Shown in pieces: positions 26,913 to 35,446 of a stretch of DNA of 64,000 nt. The stretch's first letter is position 1. Every line of letters begins with the position of its first letter. The DNA is from CBDCGJ01 sp965238305 (GTDB lineage Bacteria > Pseudomonadota > Alphaproteobacteria > GCA-2731375), in the NCBI GenBank assembly GCA_965238305.1, contig CBDEHK010000001.1, positions 4,092,001 through 4,156,000 on the forward strand, read 5' to 3'. The translations under genes and the position numbers were made by a program. A model generated the notes under the pieces. It worked only from the letters and a program-made list of their open reading frames with translations. It searched no databases and had not been told where the DNA came from.

Positions 26913-28172
26913 GTGAGCGCAATTATTCTGTTTGCCCTGGTCATGGGTCTGTTGATTCTGCGCCAGAATATTATATTGATATTGCTTTCCGCCGCCGCTT
27001 ACGCCCACCTGGTCTATGGCGCCGGTGAACTTACTTACTTGATCGATGACCTCTGGGTCAGCATCAATCGCGAAGTCCTGTTGGCTATTCCGATGTTTAT
27101 TCTGGCCGGCGCAATCATGACCAAGGGCTCGATTGCGGAGCGCTTGATCGCCATCATGCGGGCTTTGACCCAATGGCTGCCGGGCGGCCTCGCTGTCGCC
27201 ACGATCCTCTCCTGCGCCGTTTTTGCCGCGCTCTCGGGGTCTTCGCCAGTGACCTTGCTAGCCGTCGGTTCGATCCTTTACCCGGCCCTGCTGAAAGAAG
27301 GCTATAGCAAGAAATTTGCCCTGGGCGCGCTTGCCTCAGGTGGCACTCTCGGGGTCGTCATTCCCCCTTCTATTCCGATGATCCTCTACGGCATCGTCAC
27401 CGAAAAATCGATCGCCGATCTATTTTTGGCCGGGATCATCCCGGGCATTCTGCTGACCGGTGTGTTGTCGGCCTATAGTCTGATTGCAAATCGGAAAATC
27501 GATAGTAAACCGTTCGATCTGGCCTTCTTGTTGCATAGCCTCAGACACGGGATTTGGGCGATGATGACGCCGGTGATCCTGTTGGGCGGCATTTATACCG
27601 GCTACTTTTCGGCCACCGAAGCGGCAGCGGTCGCCGTCGGCTATGCGCTGATCGTGGAGATCTTCATCCATCGGGAAGTGAAACCCAGAGATCTGTTTGA
27701 CATCGCCGTCGATACGTCGCGTTTGTTCGGCACGCTATTCCCCATCGTCGCCGTCGCCCTTAGCATCAACCTGTTGTTGACAGCGGAACAAGTACCGCAG
27801 AATTTCGCAATCTGGATGACCAGCGTGGTGGAAAGTAAGATCGCCTTTCTGATCATCCTCAACATCTTCCTATTGATCATCGGCTGCCTTGTCGACATTG
27901 GCGCCGCGATCTTGATGCTGGCGCCGATCCTGCTGCCAGTGGCGGAAAAGTACGGCATCGACCCTATCCATTTTGGCGTCATCATGGTGGTAAACCTGGA
28001 AATCGGCTACATCACCCCGCCGATCGGTCTCAACCTGATTGTCGCCATGACAGCTTTCAAAGAATCCTTCGTGCTGATCTGCCGGGCGGTTATCCCGTTC
28101 ATCTTTCTGATGTTGGGGGTCCTGATATTAGTCGTCTGGTTCCCGCAATTGTCACTCTTCCTGGTCGACTGA
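26913..28172 (+). CDS. dctM: TRAP transporter large membrane subunit (DctM)
   Basis: 419-residue polytopic protein, about 12-13 membrane segments in the elevator-type DctM fold. LSGSSPVTLLAVGSILYPAL and GGTLGVVIPPSIPMILYG are the conserved substrate and Na+ hairpin motifs, and GIYTGYFSATEAAAVAVGYA is the second repeat. The start is GTG directly after the dctQ stop. It completes a three-gene TRAP system with no regulator attached. A hairpin follows the stop at 28195. Confidence 0.92.
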   Translation: MSAIILFALVMGLLILRQNIILILLSAAAYAHLVYGAGELTYLIDDLWVSINREVLLAIPMFILAGAIMTKGSIAERLIAIMRALTQWLPGGLAVATILSCAVFAALSGSSPVTLLAVGSILYPALLKEGYSKKFALGALASGGTLGVVIPPSIPMILYGIVTEKSIADLFLAGIIPGILLTGVLSAYSLIANRKIDSKPFDLAFLLHSLRHGIWAMMTPVILLGGIYTGYFSATEAAAVAVGYALIVEIFIHREVKPRDLFDIAVDTSRLFGTLFPIVAVALSINLLLTAEQVPQNFAIWMTSVVESKIAFLIILNIFLLIIGCLVDIGAAILMLAPILLPVAEKYGIDPIHFGVIMVVNLEIGYITPPIGLNLIVAMTAFKESFVLICRAVIPFIFLMLGVLILVVWFPQLSLFLVD

Positions 28173-28194
28173 ACGAGAGGAGAAAAAATGTGCC

Positions 28195-28227
28195 CCGGTC
28201 CCGCAAGTTCTCTTGCCAGCGGGCCGG
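28195..28227 (+). terminator. Hairpin downstream of dctM (terminator-like)
   Basis: CCGG...CCGG and CCCGC...GCGGG pair, extended by AAG/CTT, with small bulges and a TTCT loop. It begins 22 bp after the dctM stop. There is no T-run, so it may act as a 3' stabiliser or weak terminator rather than a classical intrinsic terminator. Confidence 0.45.
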
Positions 28228-28309
28228 ATATATTCTATGTACCTCCTCGCATCTCGCGGTTTGATTGTTGGCCCCAGCGGCGACAATTTTTCACCCCCAA
28301 AACCGCCGG

Positions 28310-28385
<76 letters not shown>

Positions 28386-28526
28386 CAAACTTCCTATAAA
28401 TATCAATAAGCTAGAAAACCAGTGTCAATATTTGTGCCGCAGAAAGTCTCGAAAAATCTCAGCTGGAACGCAGTTATTTCGAATTAGTTCCCATGTCAGA
28501 TCAAAATATTGGACAACAGGCAATCT

Positions 28527-28982
28527 TTAGTCGGTCAGCGAATTAGTCATAAAAAATATGTTAGGTTTGGAATTGGTGACGTCGTGAACAAACCCACATT
28601 TTTCATAACAACGAACCGCTCTCAAATTATCTGGATGCGGATCAACGGAAATGTAACTCACCGCTTCAAGGTCAGTGATTTTTTCAATGAAAGCCATCAA
28701 CAAAATCGTTCCGATCCCCGTAGAGAGATCATGATCATTTGCTAGAAATTGATCTGTCCCGAAGTGGAAGCTTCCTATTTGGTAGTATTGGAAATATCCC
28801 CTCGCCTCACTATCAAGTTCGACAATGAATCGTTTTGTCGTATCTGGGTCGGATGAATAGCTGGCAGCAACTTTATCCAAGGTATCGTGTCCATCGTTCC
28901 ACCATTCCTTAACGTGTGGTCTTTGCAACCATTCTAATAGGATAGGGTAGTCAGACTCACTTATTGCCTTAAACTCGATCAT
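28527..28982 (-). CDS. GNAT acetyltransferase, AAC(6')-like
   Basis: 151-residue acetyl-CoA-dependent N-acetyltransferase. EWLQRPHVKEWWND near the N-terminus, QFLANDHDLSTGIGT with the acetyl-CoA pyrophosphate loop, and DPHPDNLRAVRCYEKCGF are the pattern of the aminoglycoside 6'-N-acetyltransferase / RimJ-like subgroup. The natural substrate could be a small amine, a siderophore intermediate or an aminoglycoside; this cannot be decided from sequence. It lies between tRNA-Phe and the decayed tRNA copy, so it is the only clear cargo gene of the putative integrated segment. It is more AT-rich in appearance than its flanks. Confidence 0.8.
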   Translation of the reverse strand: MIEFKAISESDYPILLEWLQRPHVKEWWNDGHDTLDKVAASYSSDPDTTKRFIVELDSEARGYFQYYQIGSFHFGTDQFLANDHDLSTGIGTILLMAFIEKITDLEAVSYISVDPHPDNLRAVRCYEKCGFVHDVTNSKPNIFFMTNSLTD

Positions 28983-29430
28983 CCTGCCATTCTTAGTAAA
29001 ACGGGAAGATTATTCAACATTTCAGTTTCCAAAAGTCTCACAAAAAGGCCCAAAATCTACTTACAGAAGGAGTTGTGAAATCCGTTTAGACATCAGATGG
29101 TTAAGTCTAGCAGACACGCGAACCTAAAGTCCGTGTGTTTGTAACAGCCCTTGAATTTATTGACTTTTTGCTCGCAGAAATCAGAGCCAAAAGTCCACGT
29201 GTCGGTGGTTCGAATCCGCCCCTGGGCTCCACACATAACTCATTGAAATCACTAATATAACCCTCCTATCCCTAGGCAGAATTCCACTTCATCTCAGTTT
29301 TTTCTGCGTTTTGCTGCGAACGTAGTTGAACGTCGGCCAAGTCCTCTGAGTTTGGCCCAGAGCCGTCATCTGGCTGGACGTAAATACCGCTATTACGATT
29401 GGTAGGACTGTTACTTCGATCTGCGGTAGA
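28983..29430. other. Intergenic region with tRNA-Phe remnant and possible repeat debris
   Basis: 448 bp without a convincing gene. It contains the tRNA-Phe 3'-end copy (29198-29233) and a second, weaker echo of the tRNA variable region at 29125-29140. A minus-strand stretch around 29310-29390 reads like debris of dispersed non-coding repeats. No promoter is assignable. Confidence 0.5.
29198..29233 (+). repeat. Partial duplicate of the tRNA-Phe 3' end (att-like site)
   Basis: 36 bp matching tRNA-Phe positions 28352-28387 with two mismatches: first 17 identical bases, then one mismatch, 12 identical, one mismatch, then CCACA. It covers the variable and T-arms, acceptor strand and CCA. No 5' half exists, so it is not a tRNA gene. 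This is the layout left by site-specific integration into a tRNA gene, with about 850 bp between the repeats; no integrase remains. Confidence 0.75.
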
Positions 29431-29940
29431 TCAACCGGAATATAGCGGGTTTCTGCCAAATTGATCCTTTTCGACATCCCGGCCAGTTCTGATCCAGTAT
29501 TCGACACCCTTAACAACACAATCCAAGTAATGACGTAGATCGGCACCAAACAGACGGTCCTGGTATCGCCTTTTCTGTTCTTTGCTGAGATCAATTTTCA
29601 AATATGGAACAACCTCGATGGAAAGCCTGCAGGATGTTTCCGACCGGGGGGCAATCCGCCAAAGTACGCGGGACGTTTTATGGGAGCGTTCGCCTAGCTC
29701 AATATCGTATCCGACACCGTCGAACCATTCGACAAAATTGCGGCGATAATTTCGACCACTGTAATAAGTGATCAGGTCCCGAGAACCCACACCTGGCCAA
29801 AGTTCAACTTCGGTGCTTTCGCAAAACGGGTGGCAGCGCTTGAGGTATCCTGGCTCGACGAGACCCTGCCAAACCGTTTCCGACGCCGCAGCGATTTCAA
29901 TTGCCGAAGACAACGGCTTGCCGGCTTCCAACCCAAGCAA
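29431..29940 (-). CDS. SRPBCC/START-like protein
   Basis: 169 residues with a likely helix-grip fold: SAIEIAAASETVWQGLVEPGYLKRCHPF is a typical first strand/helix and the C-terminal long helix (about 125-155) closes the cavity. Such proteins bind hydrophobic ligands or act as polyketide cyclases. No ATG lies in the frame near the start; the first usable codon is a TTG at 29940, and the upstream frame is open only to a TAA about 16 codons earlier. The gene may be 5'-degraded or use a rare start. No partner gene is adjacent; function unknown. Confidence 0.55.
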   Translation of the reverse strand: MLGLEAGKPLSSAIEIAAASETVWQGLVEPGYLKRCHPFCESTEVELWPGVGSRDLITYYSGRNYRRNFVEWFDGVGYDIELGERSHKTSRVLWRIAPRSETSCRLSIEVVPYLKIDLSKEQKRRYQDRLFGADLRHYLDCVVKGVEYWIRTGRDVEKDQFGRNPLYSG

Positions 29941-30185
29941 GCTTAAGTCGTCCTGCCATGATTGATTACAATCGTCTTGTGCTATGCCTTAAACTCCTCT
30001 TACAGGATCGATCAAGATCTCATGAGCCAACGTGTTAGTTTTATTGCTTAGCATGGCCCTTCTCGATCACTAACACAAAATCCAATTTCCAACCTTTGGC
30101 ATTATGCTGCCAAAATTTGCGTGAAGGTATGACGACCGGTGTTTGGCCAGCAGTGACACTGACGTGAGCGATATCGATGCCGCGA

Positions 30186-30860
30186 TCAGCGCTTTCGTAA
30201 CGCCTGGATCATTGTCTGGAGCGTTGCTTTCGCGTCGTCGAGCGCGGCCGCCCGGTCCTTGGCCAGAGCAATCGCGTGGGCTGCTTCGATCAGCGCGCCA
30301 AGCAGGATCTGTGCGGTCATATCAACCGACGGCGCCGACAATTCGCCCTGATCGGCCAAGCCCTGAAGCGTTTGACGCATCAATCCAAAGCCATATTTCA
30401 GTTCGACCTGGCGCCATTCGCGCATCCCGATGACCATTGGCGCGTCGGTAAAGATGATCCGTTGCAAATCGGGACGTGCACAAATATCCAAGGTGATGCT
30501 CATGCCGTCGGACAGCATGGCCCAAGGCGTCATGTCAGGCAAAAGGATCGCGGTAATCTCCGCCAGAATATCCTCTTCGACGTTCTCCGCCACGGCGCGG
30601 AATAAACCCTTCTTGTCTCCGAAATGATGGTAAAGGGCGCCGGTAGTGACGTCCGCCGCAGCAACAATATCACTCAATGCCGTCGCGCTATAGCCGTGCC
30701 TGCCGAACAACCGGCGGCCGGCATCAATAATGGCCCGGCGTGTGGCTGCCTTGTTACGTTGCCGCTTCTTCGGCCGTGATGTGTCGGTACTCGCCCGCAA
30801 TTCCGTCGCCTCCTGCTTGCCTTCGGTCATAACAGAGACCGGCGGCAATTGACATCGCAC
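30186..30860 (-). CDS. TetR/AcrR family transcriptional regulator
   Basis: 224-residue repressor. A basic leader (KKRQRNKAATR) precedes the TetR helix-turn-helix: IIDAGRRLFGRHGYSATALS then DIVAAADVTTGALYHHFGDK. The helical C-terminal ligand domain is about 95-220. The start is either ATG 30860 or ATG 30830 (Met11); neither has a strong ribosome site. It is divergent from an alpha/beta hydrolase gene, and a 42-bp perfect palindrome lies between them. By analogy with the family it probably represses both directions until a small ligand, perhaps a hydrolase substrate, releases it. Confidence 0.9.
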   Translation of the reverse strand: MRCQLPPVSVMTEGKQEATELRASTDTSRPKKRQRNKAATRRAIIDAGRRLFGRHGYSATALSDIVAAADVTTGALYHHFGDKKGLFRAVAENVEEDILAEITAILLPDMTPWAMLSDGMSITLDICARPDLQRIIFTDAPMVIGMREWRQVELKYGFGLMRQTLQGLADQGELSAPSVDMTAQILLGALIEAAHAIALAKDRAAALDDAKATLQTMIQALRKR

Positions 30861-30874
30861 TAGCTTAATTCATA

Positions 30875-30916
30875 AATCTTATTGACATAACATAATTATG
30901 TTATGTCAATAAGATT
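30875..30916. promoter_or_regulatory. 42-bp perfect palindrome, probable TetR operator
   Basis: Two 21-bp arms with no spacer, centred between 30895 and 30896, are exact reverse complements. Each arm contains TTGACATAACATAA, so a TTGACA -35-like hexamer appears on both strands. It sits between tetR and the divergent hydrolase, where a repressor would cover both promoters. The ATG at 30903 lies inside the palindrome and cannot be the hydrolase start. Confidence 0.85.
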
Positions 30917-30935
30917 ACAAACGGAGGACGGTACG

Positions 30936-31994
30936 ATGACCAAGCAGACGATAGATCACCATACAAATGGAGCCACGCAAATACCGGCGCCATGGCCGGC
31001 GCGCCGTAAACTACTTGCTGGCCTTGGCGCAACCGTGATCGCTCCGTTCCTGGCGAATTGCGCAGACAGGTCAAACAGGACCGAAATAGAGAGAAAGGAA
31101 GCAGCCATGGCCAATACACCAGATTTCGCGGAGTTCGCGCGCACCAGGACTTTCGTCGAAACTCCCTATGGCCGAATTGCGGCCTACGAAGCTGGGCTTG
31201 GACCTGCGGCGGTATTCCTGCATGGCTTGGGGATTAATGCTTACCACTGGCGATATCAACTGACCGATCTTGCAGATGTCCGGCGCTGCATTGGTATCGA
31301 TCTGATGGCCTTCGGACATACGAAGATCGCCGCCGATCAGGATGTCTCTTTCACGGCTCAGGCCGATATGATCTTGGCCACGATGGACAAGATGGGAATT
31401 AACAAATTCGATCTGGTCGGCAGCGACAGCGGCGGCGGGATCGCACAGATCGTGGCGGCTATAGCGCCGCAGCGAATTCGTTCGCTGGTGCTGACCAACT
31501 GCGATGTTCACGACAACTGGCCGCCAGCCGCCGTCGGCAATCTGCACAAAGCCGCGGTCGCCGGCCAACTTGGTGATATTTTCGCCGGCTTCGTCGCCAA
31601 GCCCGAAAAGATGCGCGCGCCTGGCGGTCTTGCTCATGCGGTCTATGAAAACGCCGAACACCTGACCGACGAACTGGTCCGCATCTATCTCGGGCCACCG
31701 ACGGCGACACCAGAACGGCGCGACGCAGTGAACCGGTTTCTTGCTTCCCAGGACCCGACGCAACTCGTGCAAATCGAGGATCAGTTGCGACGCCTGCAAG
31801 TGCCGAGCCTCATTCTTTGGGCCACGAAGGACATCTTTTTCGGACTAGAATGGGCCTATTGGTTGCGTGACACGATCCCCGGCGCCAAAGAGGTCGTCGA
31901 ATTCGACGGCGCGAAACTCTTCTTCGCCGAAGAACGCCCCGATGAAGTCACTCGCCAAATCCGCCGCCACTGGGCCGGCGTGGAAGTCGGGTAA
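30936..31994 (+). CDS. Alpha/beta-fold hydrolase with Asp nucleophile elbow
   Basis: 352-residue hydrolase. Residues 1-45 look like an export signal with RRKLL (23-27) and a hydrophobic stretch ending FLANC (38-42), a poor lipobox. The core has the oxyanion HG at 96-97 and the elbow VGSDSGGG (161-168), which places Asp164 at the nucleophile position as in haloalkane dehalogenases and epoxide hydrolases. The catalytic His expected before the final helix is Leu (GAKLFFAEERPDEV). GGAGGA precedes the ATG at 30936; another good site precedes the ATG at 31107, which would give a cytosolic form without the signal. It is probably controlled by the divergent TetR protein. Confidence 0.82.
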   Translation: MTKQTIDHHTNGATQIPAPWPARRKLLAGLGATVIAPFLANCADRSNRTEIERKEAAMANTPDFAEFARTRTFVETPYGRIAAYEAGLGPAAVFLHGLGINAYHWRYQLTDLADVRRCIGIDLMAFGHTKIAADQDVSFTAQADMILATMDKMGINKFDLVGSDSGGGIAQIVAAIAPQRIRSLVLTNCDVHDNWPPAAVGNLHKAAVAGQLGDIFAGFVAKPEKMRAPGGLAHAVYENAEHLTDELVRIYLGPPTATPERRDAVNRFLASQDPTQLVQIEDQLRRLQVPSLILWATKDIFFGLEWAYWLRDTIPGAKEVVEFDGAKLFFAEERPDEVTRQIRRHWAGVEVG

Positions 31995-32000
31995 GCGATC

Positions 32001-32381
32001 ATGATCGAAGCCATGCTGGTCATACAAATCGCCTTCTTCATATTCACCAGCGCCTACAGTTTCGCCCGGCCTGCTTCTTTTGGCGCCATGTTGGGGCTGC
32101 GGCTTGACGGTGCGGCTGGCGTCAATGAAATCCGCGCCCAGTATGGCGGCTTCTTCCTGGCCGTGGCGACGGCCCAGACCGCCGCGCTCACCGGCATGAT
32201 CTCCTATCAAAGCGCCCTTCTGCTAGCGATCGTGGTATTTGGTGGGCTGATCTTCGGCCGCATAGTCGCGCTCATCATCAATCGCAGTATGGCGGGCTAT
32301 TCATCGTCGATCCGCGGCCTCTATCTCATCGACACCGTCGGTTTCGTGAGCTCGACCATTGCACTGCAGACGCTTTCATGA
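32001..32381 (+). CDS. DUF4345-type small membrane protein
   Basis: 126 residues with four predicted membrane helices (about 2-20, 48-66, 70-92, 102-122). SFARPASFGAMLGL, the LRLDGAAGVNEIRAQYGGFFLAVA-type block around residues 33-56 and FGRIVALIINR match the DUF4345 pattern. The alpha/beta hydrolase stops 6 bp before it, so the two should form one TetR-controlled transcript. Biochemical role unknown; pairing with a hydrolase in a regulated unit hints at handling of a hydrophobic compound. Confidence 0.72.
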   Translation: MIEAMLVIQIAFFIFTSAYSFARPASFGAMLGLRLDGAAGVNEIRAQYGGFFLAVATAQTAALTGMISYQSALLLAIVVFGGLIFGRIVALIINRSMAGYSSSIRGLYLIDTVGFVSSTIALQTLS

Positions 32382-32598
32382 GTGCTCGATCACACCTCGC
32401 GTTGCGACTCTTTTCGGTTTCTTGCCGAAAGACCGAGAGTTCATTGGCAATGAACCGAGACATTGCTTAGATGGTGGCATTTCACGTATTTGGGCACGAA
32501 AGGTAAACACCCAAAACGAATATTTGAACTGAGTATTTGTCAGCTAGGTCGACATTGTAGTACGTCGGGAGCTCGGCAATTTTTTAATACAGGATCAG

Positions 32599-33165
32599 AT
32601 GATGCCTGCGACCCAAACGCCATTTGGACTAAACGACTACTTTGTCTCGCAAGCCCGAAACAACCACTGGAGTAATCATCGCCTGCATCGGGCTTGCTCA
32701 CGCCTTCCGGCGTCGGAATACTTTGCCAATCGGCCGAGTTTTTTCGGCTCCATCCACGCCCACCTAGATCACATTCTGTTTGTCGATTGGCTGTACTTGG
32801 AACGGCTAACGGGAAAATCGTTTCTGCCAGCTGGTGTCGGGGATCTGCTGCACCCTGCACTCGCGCCTCTCGCGCGGGATCAGATAGTCGTGGATCGTGC
32901 ACTCATAGACTTCTGCCAGCGTGCAACACCCGATATTCTGGCGTCGACAGTGACGTTTCGGCTGCTGGATGGTACGCAGTACGCCGAGCGCGTCACCAGC
33001 GTGCTGGCGCACCTATTCACGCACCAAATCCATCACCGGGGGCAGGTTCACGACATGCTTTCAGCGACGTCCGTGCCGCCGCCGCAACTTGACGAGTTTT
33101 TTATGCGTACGGAATTGCCGCTACGCGAACAAGAACTAAAGAGTTTGGGCCTTCCTCCGGACTAA
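32599..33165 (+). CDS. DinB family metal-binding protein
   Basis: 188-residue four-helix-bundle protein of the DinB/YfiT group. NHWSNHRLHRACSRL starts helix 1, IHAHLDHILFVDWLYLERL carries the first metal His, and THQIHHRGQVHDML the His pair, giving the usual three-His site (about 53, 136 and 140). Relatives act as thiol-dependent S-transferases (bacillithiol or mycothiol) or remain uncharacterised; true damage induction is not implied. AGGATC precedes tandem ATGs. It stands alone, 217 bp after the DUF4345 gene. Confidence 0.82.
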   Translation: MMPATQTPFGLNDYFVSQARNNHWSNHRLHRACSRLPASEYFANRPSFFGSIHAHLDHILFVDWLYLERLTGKSFLPAGVGDLLHPALAPLARDQIVVDRALIDFCQRATPDILASTVTFRLLDGTQYAERVTSVLAHLFTHQIHHRGQVHDMLSATSVPPPQLDEFFMRTELPLREQELKSLGLPPD

Positions 33166-33428
33166 GCCCGCGATTGATCTGGACGGGCAAGTGTCATTCT
33201 CGGGTGCGGTAGGCAACCCATGGCACGAACCAGCCAATGCTATAGGGCAACTATTCCGCGATATCTGCGGCACCGCCGCCATACCCCAACCAAATACAGC
33301 GATCGGTTCGGCGATGTTCTTTGATTCCTGCCGCCCCAAGTCGGAGAACGCAGGCCAAGCAGGCTGATGTTAAATCAGCACTGATATTGGGCGGCAAGCA
33401 CCCGTTCTGTGGAAGAATATCTCAGGCT

Positions 33429-34193
33429 TCAGAATTTGCCGTTGTTGTTCTTCCATTCACTCTGGGGAGCAATCTTTTCCGTTGTGTCCCAATGCTCCAC
33501 CAGCTTTCCTTCTGCGACCCGAAAGAGGTCGTAGAAGGCGGAATGGGCGCCGCCCAAAATGCCCTCGCTAATGCAAAGCGCGAAATTGCCTTCGGCCAGA
33601 ACTCTATGGATGCGGTGATAGACTATGTGTCTCTGACCTTTGTCCGCGTCATCTAATGCGAGGCGCAACGCGGATACACCATCGCCAAGTCGCGGATTAT
33701 GTTCAACATAGTCCCCATCGTCGACATAGTTCGCCAACCGATCAAGCTGACCATCGACCAAGACTTCTTCAACAAACGACCGAACTATGGCCCGGTTACT
33801 TTCCGTCAGTTCATGGTCAACAGCTTCGGTTGGTCCGTCCACCATACTGCGTCCCGATTTATTAGGCCCCAGCCTTGTCTGAATGTTGTCCCAGTGTTCC
33901 ACCGCCCGACCGTCTTCAAAGCGGAACACCTCAAAGCCAATATTCCTACGCGAAAAGTCATATTCGGTATGCGCGAAGACAAAGTCGCCATCCTCGAAAG
34001 CACGCACGATGTTCACCCGTGGGGACGTCTTAGACAACCGTTGGAACAAATCCACCAGTCCCTCGCTCCCTTCGTGAGTTTGGGGATTGTGCTGGATGTA
34101 TTTTTCCTCATTGACCACAGCAACTGGTCCAGGATCACCGGATTCAATACTTTTTAGCAATGCACGGATTTGATCTTTCTTCGCTAATGTCAT
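33429..34193 (-). CDS. Tandem SnoaL-like (NTF2 fold) protein
   Basis: 254 residues made of two related SnoaL-like domains (about 5-115 and 130-245). Each has the pattern YxxHNP: KYIQHNPQTHEG in the first and DYVEHNPRLGDG in the second, and each ends with VEHWDNIQ or VEHWDTTE. This internal duplication is plain from the repeated HNP and EHWD blocks. Single SnoaL domains are cyclases, isomerases or binding proteins. No signal peptide. It is convergent with the DinB gene and has no operon partner. The substrate is unknown. Confidence 0.83.
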   Translation of the reverse strand: MTLAKKDQIRALLKSIESGDPGPVAVVNEEKYIQHNPQTHEGSEGLVDLFQRLSKTSPRVNIVRAFEDGDFVFAHTEYDFSRRNIGFEVFRFEDGRAVEHWDNIQTRLGPNKSGRSMVDGPTEAVDHELTESNRAIVRSFVEEVLVDGQLDRLANYVDDGDYVEHNPRLGDGVSALRLALDDADKGQRHIVYHRIHRVLAEGNFALCISEGILGGAHSAFYDLFRVAEGKLVEHWDTTEKIAPQSEWKNNNGKF

Positions 34194-34579
34194 TTTCTAT
34201 CACCAGTCTGGCTCGGATTTCACACACTATCATTACAGACGCAATCGGCGCATCGCTATAACCACACCAGAAACTCGACCATTCTTGGCAGCAAGCAGAA
34301 GTCTGACGACAGACAATCAGTTTCATTGCATATTATCATTTGTTTCTGCTACGCTTTAACTGGTTAGTTGGTGCTGCCGAATTGGAGAGATGGGAAGAAA
34401 TATCCTAGATCATGGGGTTTTCTTCCGGAAAAGATAACTTCCAGTTCAGCCAGGTTTGCTCGAACTAATGTGTAACAGTGAAGGTCACAGCATGGCGTGA
34501 TCAGCGCGGTTAAAATGACGCGCCAGGTGTCACGTTGGGCTTTGTGACTGCTATGTCCAGCAGTTCAGGAGGCACTGAT
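34194..34579. other. Intergenic region upstream of the DUF2189 gene
   Basis: 386 bp between two divergent genes. I see no open frame with coding character, no tRNA and no clear repeat. It presumably holds both promoters. Confidence 0.6.
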
Positions 34580-35389
34580 ATGGCTATAAATCAAATATCT
34601 CGCTATTTAGGCGCCAGTCACACCATACCGGAAGTTCGTGATATTGGCGCAGCCGATGTGATAGACGCTTTGTCCAAGGGATTTGCCGATTTTAATGCCA
34701 ATCCGACGCACTATATTTTTCTTTGCATCATTTATCCGATATTGATGATTTTGCTTGCCCGATTATTCGCTGGGCATGAAGTTTTGCCATACCTCTTTCC
34801 GATTATCGCCGGCTCAACCTTGCTCGGCCCGTTGGCTGCCTGCGGGATGTACGAAATGAGCCGCCGTCGGGAAATGGGGCTCGAGGTCTCTTGGCTGAAT
34901 TGCTTCGACGTAATACGATCCAAATCCATTTTTGCGATAACGACGCTCGGCGTCGTGCTGGGGGCGATTTTTGTTGTTTGGTTGATTATTGCGCAAGTGA
35001 TTTATCTGTATTTCTTTGGCAACGCAGTGCCAGAATCGATCCCGATATTCATCGCTCAAATTCTTACTACGTCGCCCGGTTGGGCCCTCATCATTGTCGG
35101 CTGTGGCGTCGGTCTGTTCTTTTCGGTTCTTGTGTTGACCATCTCCGTCGTCTCATTTCCGCTTCTCTTAGATCGTCACGTCGACGTGGCCACGGCAATA
35201 TTGACCTCCACACGCGCGGTTCGTACAAATCCGAAGTCAATGGCGATTTGGGGACTTATCGTTGCGATATTTTTGTTTATCGGGGCCATACCATTGTTTG
35301 TCGGCCTGGCCGTTGTGATGCCGGTGTTGGGGCATGCGACCTGGCATCTTTATCGCAAAACAGTGATATCTCCAGAAGCACCAAGCTAG
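34580..35389 (+). CDS. DUF2189 family polytopic membrane protein
   Basis: 269 residues with about six membrane helices. The cytosolic N-terminus SRYLGASHTIPEVRDIGAAD leads into GFADFNANPTHYIFLCIIYP, the DUF2189 opening, then GPLAACGMYEMSRRREMGLE between helices 2 and 3. The ATG at 34580 follows AGGAGG by 7 bp and is preferred over an upstream TTG. Its 3' end converges on the oxidase operon, with 57 bp between. DUF2189 proteins are often found near cytochrome oxidase or denitrification genes in Alphaproteobacteria, but their function is unknown. Confidence 0.85.
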   Translation: MAINQISRYLGASHTIPEVRDIGAADVIDALSKGFADFNANPTHYIFLCIIYPILMILLARLFAGHEVLPYLFPIIAGSTLLGPLAACGMYEMSRRREMGLEVSWLNCFDVIRSKSIFAITTLGVVLGAIFVVWLIIAQVIYLYFFGNAVPESIPIFIAQILTTSPGWALIIVGCGVGLFFSVLVLTISVVSFPLLLDRHVDVATAILTSTRAVRTNPKSMAIWGLIVAIFLFIGAIPLFVGLAVVMPVLGHATWHLYRKTVISPEAPS

Positions 35390-35446
35390 GGCCAGGCGAA
35401 AGCCCGGTGCCGCTCCGGTTGGTGCCGGGAAAAGTCTATCGGGATT

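Noticed and set aside
29198..29233. A second tRNA gene
   Set aside because: Only the 3' 36 nt match; there is no acceptor 5' strand, D-arm or anticodon stem in place.
30903..30935. ATG at 30903 as hydrolase start
   Set aside because: It lies inside the 42-bp palindrome and has no ribosome site; ATG 30936 follows GGAGGA.
31071..31799. 242-codon minus-strand open frame
   Set aside because: Antisense to the alpha/beta hydrolase, which has clear family motifs.
32412..32430. Terminator after the DUF4345 gene
   Set aside because: TTTCGG/CCGAAA gives only a 6-bp stem and no T-run; too weak to call.
35391..35446. Terminator between DUF2189 and the oxidase operon
   Set aside because: CCCGG/CCGGG gives a 5-bp stem with a long loop; not convincing.
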